Assembly: GCA_937915745.1 (NCBI GenBank) | Contig: CALGGJ010000126.1 | Location: forward strand, 1-23,536 | Direction of reading: 5' to 3' | DNA from: an uncultured Prevotellaceae bacterium | GTDB taxonomy: Bacteria > Bacteroidota > Bacteroidia > Bacteroidales > Bacteroidaceae | Length of the DNA: 23,536 nucleotides | Part shown: positions 7,277 to 17,500 of the stretch, piece after piece | Numbering within the stretch: position 1 is the stretch's first letter | How the letters are laid out: every line of letters starts with the position of its first letter | Notes under the pieces: generated by a model | Seen by the model: the letters and a program-made list of their open reading frames with translations, nothing else | What the model was told of the DNA's origin: nothing | Databases searched by the model: none | Program-made: the position numbers and the translations under genes

Positions 7277-8913
7277 TGTCGCAGCGCACATTCATAATAT
7301 CCACCACACTCTTCATTGCACTCGTCGAATCGGCACTGGCTCTCCAGGGCTTCTGCATGGCCGACGAGGGGTGGTCGCTTACCGGATACCAGCAGATATT
7401 CGGCGGGGAGCCTGAGAGTGTGCGTTACATCTTCCTCTTCTACAATGCGCTGTGTGTGGGCGGATTGTGGGAACAGCTGTTCGGCTCGTGGGGTATTTAC
7501 GGCTTCCGGCTGCTTGGAGTGCTGTTCATATGTGCCTCATGGCTGGTGGTATATTCCACTCTCCGCACCTATTTCAACCGCTGGGCACTGTTTGTCGGTA
7601 TCCTGTTGGTTATATCATGCCACGACTACGGAGTGATGGTGTTCGACCACAGCAGCATCACTGTCTTCCTCTCACTCCTGTCCGCCATGTTCGTCGTGCG
7701 GGCAATAGAGCAAGACCGCATGCTCTTTGCCTGCCTGGCAGGAATTGTTATCGGTGTCAACATCTTCTCGCGCATACCGAATGTGTCGCAAGCCGGACTG
7801 TTGCTCATCTTCTGCATACCCTTCAACCGCACTGGCACGTTCGGCAACAGAATGGTCAGAATGCTGTCAGGATTCATTATCGGGCTTTTCATCGGAATAC
7901 TCACCGTGGTACTCCTCATGATGGCCCTGGGACATGCAGATATATTCATCAGCAACCTCGAAGCCGGATTTTCGGCAGCCTCGTCAGCCGACAGCAGCCA
8001 CAACATCGGCACACTGATTTCAGTGTATGTAAGCCAATACATACAAGTGGCAAAAAACATGATACGTGTGTTGCTGCCACCACTCCTTCTCTTTTCGTTC
8101 GACAACCTCATGTTCCTCTATGCCTTCTCCACCCTGATGCTGCTATCACCATTCTTCCTCGGACGTCTCAGCCGCTACCGCCTGCCTGCCTTGATATCAC
8201 TCGTCATGCTATACACACTGCCGCTGGGCAGCGATTTTGGCATCAACAACATGGGCGAGAACGCAGTGTGGCTTGCAGCACCGGCAGCTGTAGGCATCGG
8301 TGCGGAATTGTCGTCGCGGTGCAGCGGTTTGCTCCGACTGTATATCCGCCTGTCGGCCACTGCCTTCTGTGCCATATTCATGGTGATGAATGGCATCCAC
8401 ATTGCCCATAATGCCTATTTCGACCCGGGATCCCGCACAGTCAAGACCCACAGAATATCACACCCGCTTGCCACCACATATACCACAGCCGCGTATGCCT
8501 CGAGCACCGACAGCATACTCAGCGCATTGCAACGCTACGTTGATCACGGTGACTACCTCCTGTGTTTCCAAAGCCGGCCCATGCTGCACTATCTGACCCG
8601 CACACGCCCTTACATGTACAATCCCTGGCCATGGTCGTACGACTCAGACATGATGGCCGGCAGCCTGCACATGGCCGAACGACGTACAGCGATGCGACAC
8701 GAACCCTGGCCGGTAATAGTGCGCGAGAAGACCCAGATAATCGACTTCACACAACCCGACCCCGACTGGGACTCTACTCACGCCGCCGACAACTTTGCCC
8801 ACAAGAATGCGAAGGTGCAGCTAATACACCACTTCATTGCCCGTCATAAATACCACATAGTGTGGGAGAACTCACAATATCAGATTCTACTTTCGGCTGA
8901 TAACCAACACTGA
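7273..8913 (+). CDS. Polytopic inner-membrane protein, possible GT-C-type glycosyltransferase
   Basis: The product is 546 residues. About ten hydrophobic segments span residues 8-385, followed by a soluble tail of about 160 residues that should be periplasmic. After the first membrane helix comes MADEGW (Asp31-Glu32), in the place where lipid-linked-sugar GT-C enzymes carry their acidic catalytic motif in the first outer loop. A second conserved-looking stretch is CHDYGVMVFDHSS (about 116-128). The Trp/Tyr-rich tail (YMYNPWPWSYDSD) would suit sugar binding. I do not recognise a named family, so the GT-C assignment rests on architecture. The gene overlaps the GH2 gene by 4 bp (ATGA), so both are likely made together. 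Alternatives are an oligosaccharide ligase-like enzyme or an uncharacterised envelope protein. Confidence 0.6.
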   Translation: MMSQRTFIISTTLFIALVESALALQGFCMADEGWSLTGYQQIFGGEPESVRYIFLFYNALCVGGLWEQLFGSWGIYGFRLLGVLFICASWLVVYSTLRTYFNRWALFVGILLVISCHDYGVMVFDHSSITVFLSLLSAMFVVRAIEQDRMLFACLAGIVIGVNIFSRIPNVSQAGLLLIFCIPFNRTGTFGNRMVRMLSGFIIGLFIGILTVVLLMMALGHADIFISNLEAGFSAASSADSSHNIGTLISVYVSQYIQVAKNMIRVLLPPLLLFSFDNLMFLYAFSTLMLLSPFFLGRLSRYRLPALISLVMLYTLPLGSDFGINNMGENAVWLAAPAAVGIGAELSSRCSGLLRLYIRLSATAFCAIFMVMNGIHIAHNAYFDPGSRTVKTHRISHPLATTYTTAAYASSTDSILSALQRYVDHGDYLLCFQSRPMLHYLTRTRPYMYNPWPWSYDSDMMAGSLHMAERRTAMRHEPWPVIVREKTQIIDFTQPDPDWDSTHAADNFAHKNAKVQLIHHFIARHKYHIVWENSQYQILLSADNQH

Positions 8914-8918
8914 CACAA

Positions 8919-9006
8919 GTCTGCACTCACAATACCATAAGTGCGCACTCACAATACCATAAGTGCGCACTCGCAATACCATGAGTGCACACTCGCAATA
9001 CCAGCT
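8919..9006. repeat. Four tandem copies of a 22-bp unit between converging genes
   Basis: Copies are at 8919-8940, 8941-8962, 8963-8984 and 8985-9006. The consensus starts GTGCGCACTC(A/G)CAATACC and ends AT(A/G)A. Copies 2 and 3 differ by two bases, and the outer copies are more diverged. The junctions form small palindromes such as AGTGCGCACT and GAGTG/CACTC. The array begins 5 bp after the stop of the membrane-protein gene and ends 10 bp before the stop of xseB, so it fills the whole gap between two converging genes. No classical T-run terminator is present, so the array may serve as a transcription end region; this is inference. Confidence 0.85.
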
Positions 9007-9016
9007 GACACACGCG

Positions 9017-9235
9017 CTATTGCTGCGCCTCCCTGCTGTCGGCCGGAGTATCGGCCGGAGTATCGGCAAGCATGTTGTTTACCTCGTTCTCTACTTGTGT
9101 GAGCCGCTCGCGGCAGAAGGCCGTGAGCTGGTTGGCCTCCTTCAACAGAGTGACGAGGCTATCGACATCGGTGGTACCCGACGAGAGTTGGGCAGTGATG
9201 GCTTCGAGTCGTGTGATGGCTTCTTGATAGGTCAT
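9017..9235 (-). CDS. xseB: Exodeoxyribonuclease VII small subunit
   Basis: The product is 72 residues, a typical XseB length. The pattern MTYQEAITRLEAITAQL...VDSLVTLLKEANQLTAFCRERLTQVENEV is the two-helix bundle of the family. XseB binds XseA to form exonuclease VII, which degrades single-stranded DNA from both ends in the cytoplasm. The start ATG is at 9235-9233. The C-terminal tail (LADTPADTPADSREAQQ) contains a 12-bp exact tandem duplication (9039-9050 and 9051-9062) that adds a second DTPA. The gene lies 107 bp downstream of xseA on the same strand, as expected for its partner. The spacer 9236-9342 holds a GGAATTAC doublet (9300-9335 region) and no gene. Confidence 0.87.
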   Translation of the reverse strand: MTYQEAITRLEAITAQLSSGTTDVDSLVTLLKEANQLTAFCRERLTQVENEVNNMLADTPADTPADSREAQQ

Positions 9236-9342
9236 GATGGAAAAGGGTTTTATAGTTTGTCACGATTATTTTAGAGTCAGTCAAAACTGTCTTAGAGCCG
9301 GGAATTACAGGAATTTAGGAATTACGGGAACAGGTTAACGTC

Positions 9343-10650
9343 TTATTGCGATATTTTTTCCCGACTCTTGATTTCCTTAACTGTGGCTACTGCCGTGCCA
9401 TCCATGAATGTGATGTTCAGAGTGTCGCTTGGTTTCAGTGTGCCGGCATCGGTCACTACTGCCTCTCCACGGCGCACAATGCTGTACCCCAGTCTCAGTA
9501 TGTGGTCGGGATTGGAGGCACGTAGTTGAGTATCGGCCATCTGCAGGCGGTGCTTCTCACGCTCTATCCGGTTGGCGAGTTGCCAGCGCAACGTACCGTC
9601 TATGCTGTCGAGCCGTGCCATGTTCGTCCTGCAACACAGTGCAACGAACGAAGGCAGGCCCTTTGCAATTTGCACCAGTTGTACATGGTGATGGCGCACC
9701 CTGGCGAGGGCCGCAGAGGCTATCCTCTGTTCGGTTCCCTCTATCTGGCCGAGTAGCGAGAGCTGATGGTGTAGGATGAACTCGGCTGCTGCAGTGGGAG
9801 TCTTCACACGCGTGTGACTCACAAGGTCGATTACCGTGTCGTCGCGCTCATGCCCTATGCCGGTGATTATGGGCAGTGGGAACTGAGCCACATGCTCGGC
9901 CAGAGGCAGCGAGTCAAAGCCCGTGAGGTCTGTGGTTGCTCCCCCGCCACGTATGATTACCACTACATCCCATCTGTCTGATTCAGCATAAATCCGGTTG
10001 AGGGCACTGACCACCGAACTTTCCACCCGCTCGCCCTGCATGACGGCCGGAAAGAGTTTCAGCGCAAACGCAAGATGGTGCGGGTTTTCGCTCAGTTGCG
10101 CACGGAAGTCGCCCCATCCGGCAGCACCGTCAGACGATATCACCGCAATGCGTTGCATGAGTGTTGGCAGAGGCAGGGTCTTGTTCATGTCGGCAACCCC
10201 CTCACGCCGCAGTTCGTCTATTATTTCCTGCCGCCGTCGGGCCAAGTCGCCCAGAGTGTATGTAGGGTTTATGTCAACCACATTGAGCGAATATCCGTAT
10301 AGTTCGTGGAATGTGACCTCAACCCTCACCATCACACACATACCCGGGGCGAGCGGACTGCCGGTGGTACGTTCGAAGTAAGGTCGCACTACAGCCCATG
10401 TGCGTGCCCATATCTGTCCGCGTGCCTTGGCGAGAAGGGTTCCGCTGCGGTCGGATGCCTTCTGTACGAATTCCAGATAGCAATGCCCTCCGCGCTCAGA
10501 CACCTGAGCCAGCTCGGCCTCCATCCACACAGGGCTGTCGAGTGCCGACTCGACATTCCTGCGCACAAGCGCATTGAGTTCATACAGAGATAGTGCCGCC
10601 TGAGAACCCGTCAGTTCATCGTCTTTGTCATTGTTGTAATCTTCAAACAT
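9343..10650 (-). CDS. xseA: Exodeoxyribonuclease VII large subunit
   Basis: The product is 435 residues, the normal length. The N-terminal OB-fold DNA-binding domain spans about 20-125 (LYELNALVRRNVESAL, then VWMEAELAQVSERGGHCYLEF). The catalytic core follows (LPLPTLMQRIAVISS; FRAQLSENPH), then the family signature VVIIRGGGATTDLTGFDS (about 226-243) and ITGIGHERDDTVIDLVSHTRVKTPTAAAEF. A helical C-terminal part is followed by a short SILR-type end (GYSIVRRGEAVV). With XseB it forms the ssDNA exonuclease VII of mismatch repair and recombination. The start is ATG at 10650-10648. It lies 54 bp downstream of the unrecognised gene at 10705-11400 and upstream of xseB. Confidence 0.95.
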   Translation of the reverse strand: MFEDYNNDKDDELTGSQAALSLYELNALVRRNVESALDSPVWMEAELAQVSERGGHCYLEFVQKASDRSGTLLAKARGQIWARTWAVVRPYFERTTGSPLAPGMCVMVRVEVTFHELYGYSLNVVDINPTYTLGDLARRRQEIIDELRREGVADMNKTLPLPTLMQRIAVISSDGAAGWGDFRAQLSENPHHLAFALKLFPAVMQGERVESSVVSALNRIYAESDRWDVVVIIRGGGATTDLTGFDSLPLAEHVAQFPLPIITGIGHERDDTVIDLVSHTRVKTPTAAAEFILHHQLSLLGQIEGTEQRIASAALARVRHHHVQLVQIAKGLPSFVALCCRTNMARLDSIDGTLRWQLANRIEREKHRLQMADTQLRASNPDHILRLGYSIVRRGEAVVTDAGTLKPSDTLNITFMDGTAVATVKEIKSREKISQ

Positions 10651-10704
10651 AAGAGGTTCACGGTTAATGGTTAACGATTCATTGCACGATTCATTCTTAA
10701 TTCC

Positions 10705-11400
10705 TTATATCTTAGGTCGTCGGCCCCTCAACACATGCACAAACCTATCGTACGACATGTCGATGTAGCTCAGTTCGTAAGGCTCGATTTGCAGCGAGAG
10801 GGTGCTGTTCACATCATTTATATCGAAATAGCAGCGCACGATGCTTGCCATGTTAAACGACAGGTCGTCGCCCTTGCGCAGCAGCGCAGAGTAGGCCGAA
10901 CGCAGCAACGGCAGGTTGTCGGCCTCCAGCTTGAGGTGCTGAAAGAGCGAGTAATAGGCATGAGGCGAACACTCCTTCAGCAAAATGGCAACAATCTCGC
11001 GTACGTCGGTGAAGTCAAACAGGCACAGCAAGTCGTCAATCTGTGTGTGTGTCGTAAGTAGTGGTACCGCCATACGAACTACTGCCGCCACCGACCCTGG
11101 TGCCTCGCTACGCAGCCACCCCGCCACAGCCGCCGCCTCGCTACACCCGAAGTCAATCCGACCGCTACGTGCCAACCCCTCCACCGCCAGTATGGCCGAA
11201 AGGAACGCCTGGCGTCTGTATCGGAGCAAATGCATATAAGCATCCCAGAACGCCCCATTCGACAGCTGTGTCAACACCCCCTGCCGCAGCACCGTCTGGG
11301 CACGGCGGAATTCAGAGTTAGACATGTGGTTGAACCGTTCGTACAGAGCATCCCAGTCGGCTGCTGTCACAATTCTTGTAAGTGTTTCGGTGGTGGTCAT
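10705..11400 (-). CDS. Unrecognised 231-residue helical protein
   Basis: I do not recognise this protein. From ATG at 11400-11398 it begins MTTTETLTRIVTAADWDALY and ends RFVHVLRGRRPKI. It looks soluble and mostly helical, with no signal peptide, membrane helix, Cys cluster or nucleotide-binding motif. Its middle holds repeated Leu/Ala-rich helices (FWDAYMHLLRYRRQAFLSAI; LLCLFDFTDVREIVAILLKE), which could be a HEAT/TPR-like stack, but no register is clear. A GTG at 11568 in the same frame would add 56 residues that simply translate the 20-bp tandem repeats (HVNLQQS repeated), so the inner ATG is far more likely. It sits between sprA and xseA on the same strand with modest gaps (172 and 54 bp). 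Confidence 0.6.
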   Translation of the reverse strand: MTTTETLTRIVTAADWDALYERFNHMSNSEFRRAQTVLRQGVLTQLSNGAFWDAYMHLLRYRRQAFLSAILAVEGLARSGRIDFGCSEAAAVAGWLRSEAPGSVAAVVRMAVPLLTTHTQIDDLLCLFDFTDVREIVAILLKECSPHAYYSLFQHLKLEADNLPLLRSAYSALLRKGDDLSFNMASIVRCYFDINDVNSTLSLQIEPYELSYIDMSYDRFVHVLRGRRPKI

Positions 11401-11437
11401 CGTTGTACGGAAAATGTTTGGATGATGTGAAGAGCGA

Positions 11438-11547
11438 GATTGCTGCAAGTTGACGTGGATTGCTGCAAGTTGATATGGATTGCTGCAAGTTGATATGGAT
11501 TGCTGCAAGTTGACATGGATTGTTGCAGATTGTTGCAATTTGTTATG
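11438..11547. repeat. 20-bp tandem repeat array between sprA and the hypothetical gene
   Basis: Four copies of GATTGCTGCAAGTTGATATG occupy 11438-11457, 11458-11477, 11478-11497 and 11498-11517. They differ only at one or two positions in the GA(C/T)(G/A)TG part. A degenerate 30-bp copy with an extra GATTGTTGCA follows at 11518-11547. The array ends 25 bp beyond the sprA stop codon and lies 37 bp upstream of the start of the 231-residue gene, so it sits in that gene's leader or promoter. The unit length is not a multiple of three, but all minus-strand frames stay open, giving repetitive peptide translations that should not be taken as protein. Confidence 0.88.
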
Positions 11548-11572
11548 GATAATCGGCCATAAGGCCACCCGT

Positions 11573-14500
11573 TTACCTCGTAAGCTTAAACTTCATGCTT
11601 ATGCCAAAATCGGCCATCGTGGTAGGATACGAGCTGGTGGATACGAGTGGTATGTTCTTCTGCCAGTCGAGGAAGCCGGTAAGTGTGAGACGGGTGCTGA
11701 ACGTGTATTCGCCCTGCAGCTTGAGCTGATAGGCTGTGCTGCCGTTGGTGGCGGTCGTCACATGTGTCTGAATATTGCGGTTCAGAGCGTTCTGCATACG
11801 ATAGGAGAAGTCGAGTCGCAGGTTGAGGTCGTGGCTCACACCCCCCACAAGCCGGTTGGCTGCAGTGCGGCTGGTGGCAGTAGCCGCCTCGGTCTCCGTC
11901 GATTTCTTCGCTCCCTTCTTCTTCGATTCGCCCGACTGAATGCGCTTGGCACCAAACAGGTTGAGGTCTTTCAGTTTGTAGCCGAAACCGATGACAATAT
12001 CGTTTGAGTAGTTTTCGGTCAGTGCCACTGAGGTGAGACTGAGATTCAATGCACGGCTCTTCTTATACTCCAGTTTCATAGTCAGGTCGTTGTTGAACGT
12101 CATATCTACACCCAAGAGAGGCGAGAACGACTCGGTAATCGACACGGTACTGATGTTGTACATGCTGCTTGGTATGGGGTTGCCCGATGTGACGTCGAGG
12201 ATGAATCCCATATCGTCGATATAGCCCATGTAATTGGTGTAGGAATTGTATGCACCCACAGCATAGACACTCGAATAGTTGTGATTGATATTGAAACTGC
12301 GGAACCGCTGGGCGAACCATCCCAACTTAGCAAGTCCGCTATATGTGAGGCTCCAGTTTGGCATCATCTTGAGCAACGACGGAAATATATCGAGCGGACT
12401 GCCCGAAGCGCTCTTGCCTGTATATGCAGCAAGGAATGCGGGCACAAGCACATCGGCCGAATACTGGTCAACACCTCCGTTGGCGGCATCGTAGGTCTTG
12501 CCCTCAAATGCTGCTCCCGACCCCACAGGATAGACTGCCCCGGCATACCGACGCTCAAGGCGTTGCTGAATGACAGGGATGTTCTTCATGAAGTCGTTGA
12601 ATGGTTTGGAGTTGTAGTTGTTACCTATGTTTCCACTGCCCGAGAAGGCCGACCTGAGTGTAAGTACGGTCATTTTGAAACTACCGCTCTGAGTTGCCGG
12701 CATTCCTTCATACATGAATCGGATACTACGCGACTTGTTCACATTGCGGCTTGCACTGAGGTCGATTTTCAAATCGCGCAGCGGCTCGAGTGTCACTTTC
12801 ACCTGCAGGTCTTCAGTCCCGTTGGTGGTGACAGGCGTGGTGATGTTGGAGTCGTTCTGTATGAGCCATCCATGATCCATGGCTTTGTTGACATACGAGT
12901 CACCTATAGCTCCGAAAGCAAAATCAAGGCCTGGCGAGAGAATGCCGTCAATCGACTTCTGGCCAAACGCATCGCCTATCTCCGTGCGGAATCCAGGCAG
13001 AGTCATTGAGTAGTCGTTGCGGTAAGAAAAGGTGACGTTACGTATCATCATCAGACCGCGGGCCAACACCTGTGCCGTCTTATACCACCCCTTGTCTTCA
13101 AGTGGGGCCTTGGCTACAACCGATATCTTGACAGGTATCGTATCCTGATTTTTCACGCGTATCGTGTTTTCATCCACTTTCGTGTATTTCAGGTTGTAAG
13201 ACTTACCTTCTTGTGTCGTGGCTCTCACCTCCAACCGCTTTGAGTTCTGGCCGTGTTTCACCTCGGTGTAGGTAGAGTCGTTCAGTGTCACCTCGTTGGA
13301 GAATCCCTTCTTGCGGCTTGTACCCGACAGTGCATCCTTATCGTCGGCACTGGCGTCGTCACCCTGATTGTTGGCAGATACCTTCTTTGGCGCGGCAGAA
13401 GGTGCAGCGGTGGTACGTCTTGCAGCCGACGCAGTTGCCGTCTTATTGCCCGAGAATCGCTGGTTAGCTGCATCGAGGAATTTCACCTTCTTGTAAAAGG
13501 TCTCCAACCGCAGCTGACCGTTGATATTTATTTTGCGTGTCGAGGTAGCTGTATGTCCAAGCGACGTACCATCTTCGAGTTCCGTACCGCGATTCCAACC
13601 ATACGTGCTGTTATAACTGCCGTCGAGCCCCACCCAATCGAGCAAAGGAATCTTATCGAGCGGCACCTTGTAGGAGGCATTGAAGGTGGAAGCATAGGTG
13701 AGAGGACGCCCAAACGATGCAAGGCTGTGTTTCACCGAGTCTTTCCATGCCTCATAGGCATCGGGATAAAGGCTCTTGTTGATGACGGTATAAGGTTCCT
13801 CTATTTCGGCATGAGTGGCCGATGTATATTGCATTTTCAGAGCCTTGAACAAATCCCAGCTGAGGTTGAACTGGCGATTCCACAAGAACTGCTCGGAGAA
13901 GGTGACTGGCAGACGTACACCCTCGTTGATATCGCGCTCCTGGAATTCATAGTAACTGCGCGAGATATCGGTGTTGAAGCCTATGCTCTGTGGCAGGTAA
14001 TTGAGGTTTTGAGCCTTGATGATGTCGAGCCACTTCGATTTCCCCTTCAGGTTTTTAAATGGTTCCCACGTCTTGTACTTAGGCGAATACTGATAGGTCA
14101 TGTTGAACTTCCAGTTTTCCTCGTTTTCATACACCGTGGTTTCGCCCGTCTTGTATCGTTGGCTATAAGAATATCCGAATGAGAAGTTAGAAGGGTCGTA
14201 CGGCATCGGAACACGGCTTGTATAAGTGGATTTCCAGTTTGAGAGTGAGAAGTTCTTGCTTTTCACCAGTGTCTCTGTAAGACTGCTCAGCGAATCGCGT
14301 TCTGCAGCCGTCTCACATTCATCAAGGGCATCTTTCAAGAGCATATCGGTGTCAAACGGATTGTACTTAGGCGATATCTTCTGCCACGAATACGAATAGT
14401 ACACAGGGAGGTTCATACGCCAGTTTTCGGGGAAGAACTTACCGAGGTCGAAGCTGGTTGTCAGGCTCCACTCGTAGAGGTTATCGTCGCGACGCGAGGC

Positions 14501-17500
14501 CAGACTTTCCTCGAGACCTCCATATCCGGCTGTCTCCATGTGTCCGTTAAGGTTAACACTACCTAGGTCTGACAACTGGAGGCTGAGGTTACCCTGCGCA
14601 GCATATCCACCTTCGTTCACATAATCTTGCAGTCGCAATTCGTTCACCCACACCTCTACCGAGTTAGTCTGTCGCCCGTTGTTGCGCACACCTATCATCA
14701 TGGTCTTCACTTCGCCCAATGATGGGTTGCCCATCACACTCACCTTATTGTTCGGATGGTTAGGGTCGTAGTCATAATACAGCTCGGTGTAGCTTGCAGC
14801 CCCATTGGCCTTGGCCACATTGCGGTCGTGTTTCAGATGGGTGAAGATGTCGAAGTCGATATCTACCATATTCTCTTTCGGCCACACGGCCTCACATCCG
14901 GTCACCGTGTATGTGTCGTAGTGTCCGGGTGGTGTGAGTGTGAGTGGTATCTCGTATTCATAGTAGTTGCTCTTATAGTCGCTTCCCAGACGTACAAACA
15001 CGCTCATCTGATTGTCTTGCAACAGGTTGTCGTTCTCCAATGCATTAGCGTGTATGAACATTTGCAGATGCTTGTACTTACGCAGGTCTTGTGTCATGGT
15101 TTTATACACCGCGCGTGCATCGCCGGCAGCAAGGTCTTCAACGGTGATTGCAAGAGCCTGCTCGTTGGCTTGAGTCAGCTGCGGCTGGTCGGGATCGATT
15201 ATTCGGGTAATGCCTGGCGGCAGCACATAGTTGACAGGAGTCTTATCGTTGTTTTCCTCGATGTTGACTGCTGCAGTCCTCACTGTTCCACTCACACTTG
15301 GTGAGTTGCCGGTGAAGAGAGGTTTGTTATAGCTGCGCCACTCTCCCTTCACAAGGTCGAACGATGCGAAACGCAACACAATTGGTTCTTCAAAATCGGT
15401 GAGGTACAACCTGACGAACCGGATACTGCTCATATCGCTGATGCTGCCTACCTTCGAGTCGTAGGCATCTACCGGTATGCGGAACTGATACCATGTGGCA
15501 TCTTCGGTCTTCCCATTACGCAGTTTCACGCTTGTCTTACGCTCATCTACGATATAGTTGCGACCCAGCACCATGTCTTCAGGACGTATGGAGAGTTTGT
15601 ATTGGAAGAAGTTCTCATATTCGTTCATCGTATAGTCCTGACTTATGTCTTCCACGTCAGGAGTGGTCTTGTAGGCTGTACTATACGACTCTCCGCTCTC
15701 GCTCGAGTTTGGCGAGTTGCCTTCGGGGTTGTTGATGTACTTGTAGCGGTCGAGAATGCTGGCACGTTGTGCATCGAAGTCGGAACCACGGAAATAGTGG
15801 TAGTTGTCGCCGGCTGGGTCTTCATAGATAGAGTCGAAAACGGTCTCGCTTACCTTTCCTCTTATAGCATTAAGATAGTCGGCATATGCTCCGTAGGTAC
15901 GTTCCTCGGTAGATGTGAGGCCGTTGAGACCTATATCTTGTTTTTGCCGCGCTCCGCTCTCGGTCGAGAACGAATATACCACGCTCTTTTCGTTTGGTAC
16001 ACGTCCCCATGCTGTTTCAGAGTACGACGAAACGCCGCTGACCGACATGCCACTCTCGTAGAACTTCTTTCCGTCCTTCAGCACGTCTTCGCTCACATCG
16101 CCCAGGTTGATGTAGAAGTCACCTCCATACTTGCGGCCGTCGTTAGCCTGATTGGTGTATATGAATGGGTCGAGCAGCCAGAATTCGACATACTGTACGT
16201 TAGAAGCCTCAAAGTCGCTCATACCGCCATCCACCTTACGCATCATTCCGCCCCACCGCTGCCGTGGGTTATTGAGGTGTCCGTTCTGGTCGAGGTCGGT
16301 ATCGAGGTTGTAGGCACCTCGCTCGCTTGGGTAGTATGCAAGGTTGAGTATTGGCAGGGTGTTGGCTGCACCTTGGTTCACATCTTTATTGGGATATACC
16401 TCGCGAACATACACTTCGCGCATATAGTGATTGGAGAGTTGGTCGAGATCGTTTTTAATATGCCCTGGTGTGAGCGATGAACTTCGGCGTGTGAACAGGG
16501 GGTCGATGTTATACCAGGCAAGACGGGCACGTCCGTAGCCGTATCTCACATCGTTACTCAAATTGCCGTATTGCAGGTGTGATGGTGTCGAACTCATCAT
16601 CCAGGCAGTCGGAGTGCTTATGTCAATACGCTGTTTTGTGTTTTCAAAATCATCGAGGTATGAGGCGTTGCCTTGTACACCTTTCGCCTTGCCTGCGACA
16701 AGTTGTGCAAACTCACCACTCAGAGTAATACTCGATGGTTGCACCGCATCGATGAATGGCAGCCTGTCAATCACGTTGGTCAGCCACTGGCTCTGCTGTT
16801 TCCAGTTCACACCCAATCCCCATACCATGTTGTTGAGCGGCTCGGCTCCCATGGCAACCTTGGTTGTTTGTGGTTTCTCGCTCACTTTCATAAACGTACC
16901 GCTCAGCTGGAAGTTCTTGGTAAACTCGTATGTCCAGTTAACACCCAGCATCGTCTTTCTCACAAGCGAGAAGTCGGCCAGACTCTCAACACGTGCTGTC
17001 ACTCTTGTGCCGGCATCTATGATGCTTTGGTTGGTGATTCTTGCTATACCAGCAGCGTAATCCACCTCGTAATCGACATGTTCGGTCAGTATTACACCTC
17101 CTGCCTCAAGCACTACTGAACCCTCGGGTATGTAGCTGGCACCGAGGTCTATTTCGCTGCCCGAACTGGCTTTATATTCGCCCTCGAGCGTGAATTTGTT
17201 TTTCTCTGCCATCTGTTTTGCTACGGTCTTGGTCGAGTCGTACAACTCATCGTAGCAGTATCGGTTGCCCAGTTCGTCATCGCCCAGTTGCGCACGCAAC
17301 CAGTCACCGAATGGTTCGACGACAGGGAATATGATGCGTCCCTGACTTGATATGACGGTGTAGCCCTCTATAAAGTCGAACTTGCCGTTAGGGTTGGTCT
17401 TTTGGTTGTCATCCAGTCGGTCGAGGTTCATCATCTTCAGGATGGTGGTATTCTTGAATGCGTTTTCGGGTATGTACGACACCGATACACCAATAGTATC

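Noticed and set aside
11401..11568. 56-residue extension of the unrecognised gene from a GTG
   Set aside because: The added residues only translate the 20-bp tandem repeats; the ATG at 11400 gives an ordinary protein start.
12281..17119. Long plus-strand frames opposite sprA (for example 13253-14182 and 15602-16480)
   Set aside because: They are antisense shadows of an intact, recognised sprA and have no domain signatures.
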